Below are positions 51,560 to 60,474 of a stretch of DNA of 64,000 nucleotides, one piece after another; within the stretch, counting starts at the first letter, position 1, and every line of letters starts with the position of its first letter. The position numbers were made by a program, and so were the translations under genes. Below the pieces are notes generated by a model that was given only the letters and a program-made list of their open reading frames with translations, was not told where the DNA came from and searched no databases. Where the stretch lies: positions 372,001-436,000 of the forward strand of contig DAMBWF010000001.1 in the NCBI GenBank assembly GCA_032052615.1. Reading direction: 5' to 3'. This DNA comes from Pseudomonas_T sp032052615. Lineage in GTDB: Bacteria > Pseudomonadota > Gammaproteobacteria > Pseudomonadales > Pseudomonadaceae.

Positions 51560-53608
51560 ATGAATGTCCCTGAAACCCTGACCCCCGGCCAGGCCCCGGC
51601 GGCCGCCACGTCCTTCGCCGCGCTGTGCGGGCCGGCCCTGCGCCAGGCGTTCGTCAAGCTCGACCCGCGGCGGCTGTGGCGCGCCCCGGTGATGGCGGTG
51701 GTGGCCCTGACCGCGACCCTCACCACCCTGCTGTGCGCCGTGCCGGACAGCGGCGTGTCCACCGGCCTGGCGCTGCAGATCGCCCTCTGGCTGTGGTTCA
51801 CCGTGCTCTTCGCCAACTTCGCCGAGGCCCTCGCCGAGGGCCGTGGTCGGGCCCGCGCCGACAGCCTGCGGGCCGGCGGCCGCGGCCTGATGGCGCGGCG
51901 CCGGGTCGGCGACGGCTACGAAACGGTGCCGGCCGCCAGCCTGCGGCGCGGCGACGTGGTACGGGTCCAGGCCGGGGAGAGCATCCCCGGCGACGGCGAG
52001 GTCATCGAGGGCGTGGCGGCGGTCAACGAGGCCGCCATCACCGGCGAATCGGCGCCGGTGATCCGCGCCTTCGGCGGCGACCGCTCGGCGGTCACCGGCA
52101 ACACCCTGGTGGTGTCCGACTGGCTGCTGGTGCGGATCACCGCCAACCCCGGCGAGTCCACCCTGGATCGCATGATCGCCCTGGTGGAGGGCGCCAAGCG
52201 CCAGAAGACCCCCAACGAAGTGGCCCTGGACATCCTGCTGATCGGCCTGACCCTGATCTTCCTGCTGGTGGTGGCGACCCTGCAGCCGTTCGCCCGTTTC
52301 GCCGGTGGCGACCTGCCCCTGGTGTACCTGGCGGCATTGCTGGTGACCCTGATCCCCACCACCATCGGCGGCCTGCTCTCGGCGATCGGCATCGCCGGCA
52401 TGGACCGCCTGGTGCGCCTCAACGTGATCGCCAAGTCCGGTCGCGCGGTGGAAGCGGCGGGCGACGTGCACGTGCTGATGCTGGACAAGACCGGCACCAT
52501 CACCTTCGGCAACCGCCGCTGCAGCGCCCTGGTCAAGGCTCCCGGCGTGACCGCGCCGGTGCTGGCCGAGGCGGCGCTGATCGCCTCCCTGGCCGACGAT
52601 ACCCCCGAGGGCACTTCCATCGTCGACTACCTCAAGGGCCTGCATGCCCGCGAGCTGCCGCCCCGGGAAGACCTGGACGTGGTGCCGTTCAGCGCCGAGA
52701 CCCGCCTGTCCGGCGCCGACTGGCACGGCACCCGCTACCGCAAGGGCGCGGTGGACGCGGTGCTGGCCTACCTGCGCCTGGGTCGCGACGAGCTGCCGGC
52801 GCCCCTGGCCCGGGAAGTGGAAAAGATCGCCCAGAGCGGCGGCACGCCCCTGCTGGTGGCGGCCGACGGCCAGTTGTTGGGCGCCATCCACCTCAAGGAC
52901 GTGGTCAAGCCGGGCATCCGCGAGCGCTTCGGCGAATTGCGGCGCATGGGCATCCGCACGGTGATGGTCACCGGCGACAACCCCCTCACCGCCGCCGCCA
53001 TCGCCGCCGAGGCGGGGGTGGACGACGTGATCGCCGAGGCCACCCCGGAGAAGAAACTGGCGCGCATCCGCCAGGAACAGGCCGAGGGCAAGCTGGTGGC
53101 GATGTGCGGCGACGGCGCCAACGACGCCCCGGCCCTGGCCCAGGCCGACGTCGGCCTGGCCATGAACGATGGCACCCAGGCGGCCCGGGAGGCGGCCAAC
53201 CTGGTGGACCTGGACAGCGACCCGACCAAGCTGCTGGACGTGGTGCGGGTCGGCAAGGAACTGCTGGTGACCCGGGGCGCGCTGACCACCTTCTCGGTGG
53301 CCAACGACGTGGCCAAGTACTTCGCCATCCTGCCGGCGCTATTCGCCGGGCTCTACCCGCAGTTGGGAGCCCTCGACCTGATGCGCCTGCACAGCCCGCA
53401 GAGCGCGATCCTCTCGGCCATCGTCTTCAACGCGCTGATCATCGTCGTGCTGATCCCCCTGGCCCTGCGCGGCGTGCGCGTGCGGGCGGCGGACGCCGCC
53501 AGCCTGCTGCGGCGCAACCTGTTGATCTACGGCGTGGGCGGGATCGTCGCGCCGTTCCTCGGGATCAAGGCCATCGACCTGCTGCTGACCGCCCTGGGGC
53601 TGGTGTGA
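51560..53608 (+). CDS. kdpB: Potassium-transporting P-type ATPase subunit B
   Basis: 682 aa. P-type ATPase catalytic subunit: phosphorylated Asp309 in LDKTGTIT, actuator motif AAITGESAPV (TGES), hinge MCGDGANDAPALAQADVGLA, and TM helices around TLIPTTIGGLLSAIGIAGMD. Hydrolyses ATP to drive K+ uptake through KdpA. Starts 12 bp after the kdpA stop. Confidence 0.96.
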   Translation: MNVPETLTPGQAPAAATSFAALCGPALRQAFVKLDPRRLWRAPVMAVVALTATLTTLLCAVPDSGVSTGLALQIALWLWFTVLFANFAEALAEGRGRARADSLRAGGRGLMARRRVGDGYETVPAASLRRGDVVRVQAGESIPGDGEVIEGVAAVNEAAITGESAPVIRAFGGDRSAVTGNTLVVSDWLLVRITANPGESTLDRMIALVEGAKRQKTPNEVALDILLIGLTLIFLLVVATLQPFARFAGGDLPLVYLAALLVTLIPTTIGGLLSAIGIAGMDRLVRLNVIAKSGRAVEAAGDVHVLMLDKTGTITFGNRRCSALVKAPGVTAPVLAEAALIASLADDTPEGTSIVDYLKGLHARELPPREDLDVVPFSAETRLSGADWHGTRYRKGAVDAVLAYLRLGRDELPAPLAREVEKIAQSGGTPLLVAADGQLLGAIHLKDVVKPGIRERFGELRRMGIRTVMVTGDNPLTAAAIAAEAGVDDVIAEATPEKKLARIRQEQAEGKLVAMCGDGANDAPALAQADVGLAMNDGTQAAREAANLVDLDSDPTKLLDVVRVGKELLVTRGALTTFSVANDVAKYFAILPALFAGLYPQLGALDLMRLHSPQSAILSAIVFNALIIVVLIPLALRGVRVRAADAASLLRRNLLIYGVGGIVAPFLGIKAIDLLLTALGLV

Positions 53609-53643
53609 TGCCGCCCCGCCCACCCCTTTCACGGAGTACCGCC

Positions 53644-54198
53644 ATGTCCAACCCCCTGCGTCCCGCCGTCGTCTCGCTGCTGGCCCTGACCTTGATCACC
53701 GGGGTCGCCTACCCCCTGGCGGTCACCGTCGTGGCCCAGGCCGCGTTCCCCGAACAGGCCAACGGCAGCCTGCTCCGCGACGCCCAGGGCGCGCCCCGGG
53801 GCAGCGCGCTCCTGGCCCAACCCTTCGACGGCCCCCAGTGGTTCCGCCCGCGCCCCTCGGCGGCGGACTACGCCACCCTGCCCAGCGGCGCCAGCAACCT
53901 GGCGGCGGACAATCCGGCCCTGGCCGAGCGCATCCGCGCGGCGGCCGCCCGGGAGGCGGTGGCGGGGCAGGGGCCGGTGCCCCTGGCCTTGGTCACCACC
54001 TCCGGCAGCGGCCTCGACCCGCACCTGCCGCCCGCGGCGGCGCGCTACCAGATCGCCCGCGTCGCCGCCGCCCGGGGCCTACCGGTCGACGCCCTGGAGC
54101 GCCTGGTGGAGGCTCATACCCGGCGGCCGGCGGTGGGCCCGGCGGTGGTCAACGTGCTGGAGCTGAACCTGGCCCTGGCCGACCGTGCCGGCCTTTGA
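53644..54198 (+). CDS. kdpC: Potassium-transporting ATPase subunit C
   Basis: 184 aa. One N-terminal TM (VVSLLALTLITGVAYPLAVT) and a periplasmic domain with the family motifs FDGPQWFRPRPSAADY, TLPSGASNLAADNPAL, TTSGSGLDPHLPPAAARYQI and VNVLELNLAL. Accessory subunit that improves ATP binding to KdpB. ATG 53644 with GGAG upstream; 35 bp after kdpB. Confidence 0.95.
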   Translation: MSNPLRPAVVSLLALTLITGVAYPLAVTVVAQAAFPEQANGSLLRDAQGAPRGSALLAQPFDGPQWFRPRPSAADYATLPSGASNLAADNPALAERIRAAAAREAVAGQGPVPLALVTTSGSGLDPHLPPAAARYQIARVAAARGLPVDALERLVEAHTRRPAVGPAVVNVLELNLALADRAGL

Positions 54199-54264
54199 GG
54201 CGAGGCGTAGACTGAGCGCGCGCCGGTGGGCGCGCGTTCGTCCATCCGACACCGCGAGGTAACC

Positions 54265-56958
54265 ATGAGCGACAGTGGCCGGGCCGACGCCCTGCTGGCC
54301 GAACTGCCCCCGTCCGGGCGCGGCCGCCTGAAAGTCTTCCTCGGCGCCGCGCCGGGGGTCGGCAAGACCTTCGCCATGCTCCAGGCCGCCCACGCCCGGC
54401 TGCGCCAGGGCGTGCGGGTGCGCGCCGGGGTGGTGGAGACCCATGGGCGCGGCGAGACCGCCGCGCTGCTGGCCGGGTTGCCCCTGCAACCGCCGCTGCG
54501 CCGCGACTACCAGGGCGTGCCCCTGGCGGAAATGGACCTGGACGGCCTGCTGGCCGACCCGCCGGAACTGGTGCTGGTGGACGAGCTGGCCCACAGCAAC
54601 GCCCCCGGCAGCCGCCACGCCAAGCGCTGGCAGGACGTGCAAGAGCTGCTGGACGCCGGCCTGGACGTCTACACCACGATGAACGTCCAGCACCTGGAAA
54701 GCCTCAACGACCGCATCCGCGACATCACCGGGGTGCAGGTGCGCGAGACGGTGCCCGACTGGCTGCTGCAGGACGCCTTCGAACTGGTGCTGATCGACCT
54801 GCCGCCCCGGGAGCTGCTGGAGCGCCTGCGGGACGGCAAGGTCTATGTGCCGGAACAGGCCCGGGCGGCCATCGACGCCTTCTTCTCCCAGACCAACCTC
54901 ACCGCCCTGCGCGAACTGGCCATGCAGACCGCCGCCGCCCGGGTGGACGCGGACCTCGCCCAGCGCTACCGCCAGCATGGCCGGGAGGCTCCGGCGGTGC
55001 GGGGCCGGCTGCTGGTGGGGATCGCCGGCGGCGAGGCCGACGAGCGCCTGGTGCGCCATGCCAGCCAGGTGGCGCAGCGGCGCCACCTGCCGTGGTCGGC
55101 GGTCCACGTGGACACCGGCGCGGTGCTCGACGAACAGGCCCGGGCGCGCTTGCAAGCGGCCCAGCAACTGAGCGAGCGCCTCGGCGGCGAGGCGGTGCTG
55201 CTGCGGGGCGGCGAAGTGGCGCGCACCCTGCTTGAGCATGCCCGGGCGCGCCGCGCCAGCTTGCTGCTGGTGGGACGCGGGCGGGCGCGCCGGCCCTGGC
55301 GGCGCGGCCTCGCCGAGCGCCTGCTGCGCCAGGGCGACGGGCTGGAGATCAGCGTGCTGGACGGCAACGGCGCGCTCCCGCCGACGGGCGTCCCGGTGGG
55401 CCGGCCCGCCTGGCGCCATGCCGACTACCTGCTGGCGGCGCTCGCCGCCCTGGTGGCCTCGGCCGTGGCCTGGGGCGTGTCCCGTTACCTCGCGTTGCCC
55501 AACATCTCCCTGGTATTCCTCGCCGCCGTGCTGCTGGTGGCGGTGCGCAGCAGCCCGGGGCCAGCCCTGGCCTGCGCGGTGCTGTCGTTCCTCGCCTACG
55601 ATTTCCTGTTCATCCCGCCGACCTTCTCCCTGACCATCCAGCGCCAGGAAGACGTGCTGACCCTGCTGTTCTTCCTGCTGATGGCCGCCCTCACCGGCAA
55701 CCTGGCGGCCCGCCAGCGCCGCCAGCTCACCGCCCTGCGGCGCGCCCAGCGGGAGACCACGGCCTTGCTGGAACTGTCGCGCCGACTCACCGCCGCCACC
55801 GACCGCCAGGCCATCCACAGCGCCGCCGCCCAACAGTTCGGCCAGTGGCCGACCCTGGACGCGTGCCTGGTGGAGCGCGACGGCGAGGGCGTCTGGCGCC
55901 TCGCGGCGGCGGCCCGGGGCCCGGTGCCTCCCTCCGCCGAGGCGCGGGCGGCCGCGTTCGCCGCCACCTTCTCCGAGCCGGAGCGGGCCGCCGCCGACTG
56001 GGCCTGGCAGCATGAGCGGCCCGCCGGCACCGGCACCGATACCTTGCCCGGCGGGCGCTGGTGGTGGTGGCCACTGGCCGGCGAGGACGGCGCCCTGGCC
56101 CTGCTCGGCGTGCGCGCGCGCAACGGCCGGCCCCTGACGGCGGCGCGCCGGCGCCTGCTGGCCGCCCTCGGCCAACCCCTGGCCCAGGCCCTCGCCCGGG
56201 CGCGCCTGGCGGAAGACCTGGAGGCGGCGCGCCTGCACGGCGAGACCGAGCAACTGCGCAGCGCCCTGCTGGCCTCGGTGTCCCACGACCTGCGTACCCC
56301 GCTGACCGCCATGCGGGGCTCCATCGACAGCCTGCTCGCCCTGGGCGAGGCGATCCCGGCGAGCGACCGCCGCGCCTTGCTGGAAAGCACCCGGGACGAG
56401 GCGGAGCGCCTGGACCGCTACATCCAGAACCTGCTGGACATGACCCGCCTGGGCCATGGCGGGCTGGCCCTCAACCGTGACTGGGTGGCGCCGGCGGACA
56501 TCGTCGCCAGCGCCCTGCGGCGCCTGCGTCCGGTGCTGGCGCCGCTGCGCCTGGAGACCCGCCTGGCGGACGACCTGCCGCTGCTGCACGTGCACGCCGC
56601 GCTGATCGAGCAGGCCCTGGTCAATGTGCTGGAGAACGCGGCGCGCTTTTCGCCGGTGGACGGCCGCCTGCGGGTGGAGGTGGAGGTCGACGCCGACGAA
56701 CTGCGCTTCGCCGTCGCCGACGAGGGCCCGGGCATCCCCGAGGCGGAGCGGGCGCGGGTCTTCGACATGTTCTATACCGCCGCCCGGGGCGATCGCGGCG
56801 CGGCCGGCAGCGGCCTGGGCCTGGCCATCTGCCAGGGCATGCTGGGCGCTCACGGCGGGCGGGTGAGCGTGGGCGAGGGGCTGGACGGACGCGGCACGCG
56901 TATGGTCCTGCACCTGCCCTTGCAGGCGCAGCCGGCGACCGCCGACGTGGAGGCCTGA
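54265..56958 (+). CDS. kdpD: Turgor/K+ sensor histidine kinase KdpD
   Basis: 897 aa. N-terminal KdpD domain with Walker-A-like GAAPGVGKTFAMLQ and VDELAHSNAPGSRH, a USP-like domain (about 240-360), four TM segments (about 390-490), GAF-like domain (about 500-640), HisKA with His674 (SVSHDLRTPLTAMRGSIDSL) and HATPase (NVLENAARFSP, GSGLGLAICQGML). It controls kdp expression together with KdpE. Unusually, no kdpE follows; the next genes are a small DUF3820 gene and a convergent gene. Confidence 0.95.
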   Translation: MSDSGRADALLAELPPSGRGRLKVFLGAAPGVGKTFAMLQAAHARLRQGVRVRAGVVETHGRGETAALLAGLPLQPPLRRDYQGVPLAEMDLDGLLADPPELVLVDELAHSNAPGSRHAKRWQDVQELLDAGLDVYTTMNVQHLESLNDRIRDITGVQVRETVPDWLLQDAFELVLIDLPPRELLERLRDGKVYVPEQARAAIDAFFSQTNLTALRELAMQTAAARVDADLAQRYRQHGREAPAVRGRLLVGIAGGEADERLVRHASQVAQRRHLPWSAVHVDTGAVLDEQARARLQAAQQLSERLGGEAVLLRGGEVARTLLEHARARRASLLLVGRGRARRPWRRGLAERLLRQGDGLEISVLDGNGALPPTGVPVGRPAWRHADYLLAALAALVASAVAWGVSRYLALPNISLVFLAAVLLVAVRSSPGPALACAVLSFLAYDFLFIPPTFSLTIQRQEDVLTLLFFLLMAALTGNLAARQRRQLTALRRAQRETTALLELSRRLTAATDRQAIHSAAAQQFGQWPTLDACLVERDGEGVWRLAAAARGPVPPSAEARAAAFAATFSEPERAAADWAWQHERPAGTGTDTLPGGRWWWWPLAGEDGALALLGVRARNGRPLTAARRRLLAALGQPLAQALARARLAEDLEAARLHGETEQLRSALLASVSHDLRTPLTAMRGSIDSLLALGEAIPASDRRALLESTRDEAERLDRYIQNLLDMTRLGHGGLALNRDWVAPADIVASALRRLRPVLAPLRLETRLADDLPLLHVHAALIEQALVNVLENAARFSPVDGRLRVEVEVDADELRFAVADEGPGIPEAERARVFDMFYTAARGDRGAAGSGLGLAICQGMLGAHGGRVSVGEGLDGRGTRMVLHLPLQAQPATADVEA

Positions 56959-57015
56959 GCCGCGCTCTGGGACACTACGCGCCGGCGCGCTGGGCGCCGA
57001 CGCCGGAGCCGCGAG

Positions 57016-57228
57016 ATGAAACCCGAAGACCTGACCCTGCTGGTGACCCGGACCATGCCCTTCGGCAAGTACAAGGGCCGCCTGCTCGCCGACCTGCCGG
57101 GCCACTACCTCAACTGGTTCGCCCGGGTGGGCTTCCCGCCGGGGGAGATCGGCCGCCTGCTGGCGCTGATGCAGGAGATCGACCACAACGGCCTCAAGGG
57201 CCTGCTCGAGCCGCTGCGCGCGCCGTGA
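57016..57228 (+). CDS. DUF3820 family protein
   Basis: 70 aa. MPFGKYKGRLLADLPGHYLN and WFARVGFPPGEIGRLLALMQ are the DUF3820 signature (E. coli YpeB-like); the fold resembles the small nuclease-like 'G-K-Y-K-G' module. Function unknown. Occupies the place where kdpE is often found, 57 bp after kdpD. Confidence 0.85.
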   Translation: MKPEDLTLLVTRTMPFGKYKGRLLADLPGHYLNWFARVGFPPGEIGRLLALMQEIDHNGLKGLLEPLRAP

Positions 57229-57239
57229 GCGGCCCCGGC

Positions 57240-57539
57240 TCAGGGGCGGCGCAGCTCCACGGTGTTCAGCCGGCCGCCGACGAAGGTGAGGATGGTGTAG
57301 GCCCCGCTGCCGCCGGGGTACACCCACTCCTCGATGGGCGATTCCCGGCGCCCATAGGCGTCGGTGGTGTAGCCGGCGATGCTGCGGTCGCTCGGCGCGC
57401 CGCATTTCTGCTCCACCTCGTAGAGGCGGTCGCCGCTGCTCACCAGCTTGCTGCCGCAGCGGAAGGTGTCGGCCTGGGCCGCGCCGGTCCCGCCCAGGAA
57501 GCCAGCGATCAGCAGGGTGGGGAGGGAAAGCATCTTCAT
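57240..57539 (-). CDS. DUF2845 periplasmic protein
   Basis: 99 aa from ATG 57539 (GAGGA 9 bp upstream; ATG 57548 would touch the site). Signal peptide ending AAQA-D, then FRCGSKLVSSGDRLYEVEQK and CGAPSDRS, the Cys-containing DUF2845 pattern, and GRRESPIEEWVYPGG. Related to SmpA/OmlA-like folds. Function unknown. Its stop is 12 bp from the convergent DUF3820 stop. Confidence 0.85.
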   Translation of the reverse strand: MKMLSLPTLLIAGFLGGTGAAQADTFRCGSKLVSSGDRLYEVEQKCGAPSDRSIAGYTTDAYGRRESPIEEWVYPGGSGAYTILTFVGGRLNTVELRRP

Positions 57540-58144
57540 GTCGTCCATTCCTCGAAAAGGTACGCCCGCGTGCCCCCGGCGCGGGTGCGCGAGGGCGCCA
57601 TCGTCGGCGCGCCAGTATCGCCGGACGCGTCGATTCGAGCGAGTACCCGGTGTTCCATGGCGCCATTCGTCAGGTGGCGGGAGGGAGCGGACCGGCGGCG
57701 AGCCCCCTGTCGAAAAAGCGGATTTTGTCCAGCGGATGCCGGCGCCGGGCGGGGGCGCGCCGGGCGGCGCGCGGGCCTCGCCAAGCCTCGAAGCGGTGCG
57801 CGCCCGCGCCATGGCTTGATGGCCTCGGCGAGCCTCCGGCTCTGGACCGGCCTACCCGACGCGGCGGGTAAGGCGCACCCGCGCCGCGCGCGGTTGTAAG
57901 AAAAGCGTTCCAGGAAAATGCGAGCGGTCGCGCTAAAGGGCCGTTTTGCCGTCCGCTCGCAAGACTCGCGCCAAGCGCGAAGCACGGCCCCCACCGCGTA
58001 AATAATTGTTTCGGAAACGTTTTTTGGGTCCGTAAAAGACCGGGACAGGCACTGCCGGGGCGCGGCTCCACAACGCGCGAAGCTTGGCTACCGTGAGGAC
58101 TGCCGGTTGCGACCGGAGACAAAAACAATCATGGAGAACGCTAC
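57540..58144. promoter_or_regulatory. Divergent region upstream of the subtilase gene
   Basis: 605 bp without a convincing gene. Most is very GC-rich; an AT-rich island at 57998-58035 (TAAATAATTGTTTCGG, TTTTTTGGGTCCG) is the probable promoter of the protease. A ribosome-binding site is weak (GGAGAACG before ATG 58145). Confidence 0.4.
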
Positions 58145-59401
58145 ATGGAAACGTCGAAGTCAGGACTCGCTTTCACCGCGACGGCCTTCGCTGCAGTAGT
58201 GGCCCTCGCATCGGCCAGCACCCAGGCCGCCGACCGGATGGCGGATGCCGCCGGTGCGACCCCGGGCACCGCCCGTTACATCGTCAAGTACAAGACCCCC
58301 GACCGGGGGAACGCGGATGCCGCCAAGGCCGCCGTGGTCGGCCCCATGGCCCAGGGACGCTTCGATACCCAGGCCGCCGAGACCGTGCTGGGCCGGGCCA
58401 GCACCCAGGCGATCATGCACCTCGCCCAAGTCGGCGCCAGCGTCGCCAACCTGGACGCCGCGCAAGTGGCCGCCCTGCGCCGGGACCCCTCGGTGGAGTA
58501 CATCGAGCGCGACCCGAAACGCTACCTGATGGCCGAGCAGACCCCTTACGGCATCACCATGGTGCAGGCGCCCCAGGTATCCGACGCCAACGTGTCCAGC
58601 CGCAAGGTGTGCATCGTCGACACCGGCTATTCCCTCGGCCACCAGGACCTGCCGTCCAGCGGCATCACCGGCAACGCCAATCGACAGACTGGCAACTGGT
58701 ACGAGGACGGCAACGGCCACGGCACCCACGTCGCCGGCACCATCACCGCCCTGGGCGGCAACAACCTCGGCGTGGTGGGGGTGAGCCGCTCGGGCAACCT
58801 TGGCCTGCACATCGTCAAGGTGTTCGACAACGGCGGCGCCTGGGCCTATGGCTCCGATCTGGTGCTGGCGATCCAGCAGTGCCGCGACGCCGGCGCCAAC
58901 GTGGTGAGCATGAGTCTGGGCGGCAGCGGCTCCTCCACCACCGAGCGCAATGCCATGGACAGCGCCTACCAGAACGGCGTGCTGCTGGTGGCGGCGGCCG
59001 GCAACGCCGGCAACAGCACGCTCTCCTACCCGGCGGCCTACGCCTCGGTGGTTTCCGTGGCGGCGGTGGACAGTACCGGCAAGCGCGCCTCGTTCTCCCA
59101 GTACAACAGCGACGTGGAGATCGCCGCGCCGGGCGTCGGCGTGCTGTCCACCGTGCCGGGCAACAAGTACGGCACCAAGTCCGGCACCTCCATGGCCACG
59201 CCCCACGTCTCCGGGGTCGCCGCTCTGGTGTGGAGCCAGCACCTGCAATGCAGTGTCCAGCAGGTGCGCAACGCGCTGAACGTCACCGCCGAGGACCGGG
59301 GCACCGCCGGCCGCGACGCCTACTACGGCTACGGCATCATCAAGGCCAAGGCCGCCAGCGACTACCTGGCCAAGGGCTGCAACGGCGGCACGGGGAGCTG
59401 A
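58145..59401 (+). CDS. Secreted subtilisin-like serine protease (S8)
   Basis: 418 aa. Signal peptide (1-29, STQAAD), an I9-type propeptide (about 42-128; RYIVKYKTPD, DPSVEYIERD) and a subtilase domain with catalytic Asp159 (CIVDTGY), His192 (GNGHGTHVAGTI), oxyanion Asn287 (AAAGNAGN) and Ser349 (SGTSMATPHVSG). Cys155, Cys246 and others may form disulfides. Closest to proteinase K/aqualysin-type enzymes; no C-terminal extension, so probably released by the Sec and type II routes. Monocistronic. Confidence 0.93.
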   Translation: METSKSGLAFTATAFAAVVALASASTQAADRMADAAGATPGTARYIVKYKTPDRGNADAAKAAVVGPMAQGRFDTQAAETVLGRASTQAIMHLAQVGASVANLDAAQVAALRRDPSVEYIERDPKRYLMAEQTPYGITMVQAPQVSDANVSSRKVCIVDTGYSLGHQDLPSSGITGNANRQTGNWYEDGNGHGTHVAGTITALGGNNLGVVGVSRSGNLGLHIVKVFDNGGAWAYGSDLVLAIQQCRDAGANVVSMSLGGSGSSTTERNAMDSAYQNGVLLVAAAGNAGNSTLSYPAAYASVVSVAAVDSTGKRASFSQYNSDVEIAAPGVGVLSTVPGNKYGTKSGTSMATPHVSGVAALVWSQHLQCSVQQVRNALNVTAEDRGTAGRDAYYGYGIIKAKAASDYLAKGCNGGTGS

Positions 59402-59453
59402 GGCGAGCGGGCCCGGGCGCGTGAGCCCACCGGGCCCGTCGCCACCGCCCCAG

Positions 59454-59481
59454 GACGACCGGCCTCGCGCCGGTCGTTTTC
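59454..59481 (+). terminator. Intrinsic terminator after the subtilase gene
   Basis: Hairpin GACCGGC-CTCGC-GCCGGTC followed by GTTTTC, 53 bp after the stop codon. A second GC-rich inverted repeat (GGGCCCGG…CCGGGCCC, about 59409-59437) precedes it. The weak T tract could serve the convergent pcpS gene as well. Confidence 0.7.
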
Positions 59482-59489
59482 GGTCCGGT

Positions 59490-60215
59490 TCAGGCGGCGA
59501 CCGCCACCAGGCTCAGCAGGTGGTCGCCGCGCACCCCATAGAGCCCCCGCAATTCGCGCCCGGCCCGCCACTCCTCGTTCAGGTCGACCAGCAGGCGCAG
59601 GCGCGCCTGGCCCTCGGCGCAGTCCAGCACCTCGGCGGCCTCGAAGTAGAAGCGTTGCCGGACCAGGGGGTAGAGCGCCTTGAACAGGCTTTCCTTCAAC
59701 GAGAAGGTCAGGGTGACGCGACGGGCCCGCGCCGGGGCCGGCAATCCGGCGAGCCGGCGCAACTCGTCCGGCACCAGGATCTCCCCGGCCAACCGCTCGG
59801 CGCGCTCGTCCGGCAAGTGTTCCTCGATGTCCAGGCCGAGCCCGCGCCAGTCGGTTTCCGCGGCGGCCACCGCAGCGGCCAGGCCCGAGCCGTGGCTGAT
59901 GGACCCGCAAACCCCGGCGGGCCACACCGGCGCGCGATCCTCGCCGATGGCCGGGATCGCCGGCCGCCCCAGCAGCGGCCGAAGCGCCTCCCGCGCGCAC
60001 AGGCGGCCGGCCAGGTATTCCGCGCGGCGCTTGGCCACCGCACGCTCGATGCTCGCCGGCATCGGCACCGCGCACTGGCGGAAGGCCCCCGGGTCGAGGC
60101 GCGCCGGGTCGAAACGGCAGGCCGCCCAGCGCACGCCGGGGAGGGCGTGGGGCAGGGGCCAGGCGAAGTCGAACGGGCCGCAGCAGGCGGGATGGGCGTG
60201 GGTCATGGTCCGCAT
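59490..60215 (-). CDS. pcpS: 4'-phosphopantetheinyl transferase, PcpS/EntD type
   Basis: 241 aa. Transfers phosphopantetheine from CoA to carrier-protein Ser. EntD-type motifs: RRAEYLAGRLCAREAL, ICGSISHGS-like segment (VCGSISHGSGLAAAV), GLGLDIEEH (metal-binding D.E) and TLTFSLKESLFKALYPLV (KES..KA). Pseudomonas have this single enzyme for fatty-acid and secondary-metabolite carriers. Start ATG 60215; ATG 60206 is also possible. Confidence 0.9.
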   Translation of the reverse strand: MRTMTHAHPACCGPFDFAWPLPHALPGVRWAACRFDPARLDPGAFRQCAVPMPASIERAVAKRRAEYLAGRLCAREALRPLLGRPAIPAIGEDRAPVWPAGVCGSISHGSGLAAAVAAAETDWRGLGLDIEEHLPDERAERLAGEILVPDELRRLAGLPAPARARRVTLTFSLKESLFKALYPLVRQRFYFEAAEVLDCAEGQARLRLLVDLNEEWRAGRELRGLYGVRGDHLLSLVAVAA

Positions 60216-60289
60216 TCTGCCGTGCGCGGCGCGAACCGGCCAGTCACGTCCGGTTTACATTCGGTTGCAGAACGGTTACCAACGCTCAA

Positions 60290-60384
60290 CGGTTCGCGGC
60301 CCGCGGTTTTGCCAGACTGGCGCCGCGCTTCGTCGAAGCGCGAGGTGAGTCCTGGCCGACCGGCTTGCCGGTCGGCTTTTTTCG
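60290..60384 (+). ncRNA. Candidate small RNA or leader ending in an intrinsic terminator
   Basis: Hairpin GCGCTTCGTCGAAGCGC (60327-60343), then terminator stem CCGACCGGC-TT-GCCGGTCGG (60357-60376) with CTTTTTT. It lies between divergent pcpS and MFS genes, so no plus-strand gene is present for it to terminate. It is either an sRNA terminator or an attenuator in the MFS leader. The 5' end is not determined. Confidence 0.45.
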
Positions 60385-60474
60385 CCGTGCCGCCGCCCGC
60401 CGCCGGGCGGACCCGGGCCCCGTGCTAGCCTGGACCTCTTCGCGACCGTCCCGGTCGGGCTTTTCGGAGGACCC

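Noticed and set aside
49874..52891. 1005-codon open frame opposite kdpA/kdpB
   Set aside because: Antisense shadow of two certain genes, rich in His/Gln/Gly and without motifs.
54079..57666. 1195-codon open frame opposite kdpD
   Set aside because: Spans several certain genes on the other strand and has shadow composition only.
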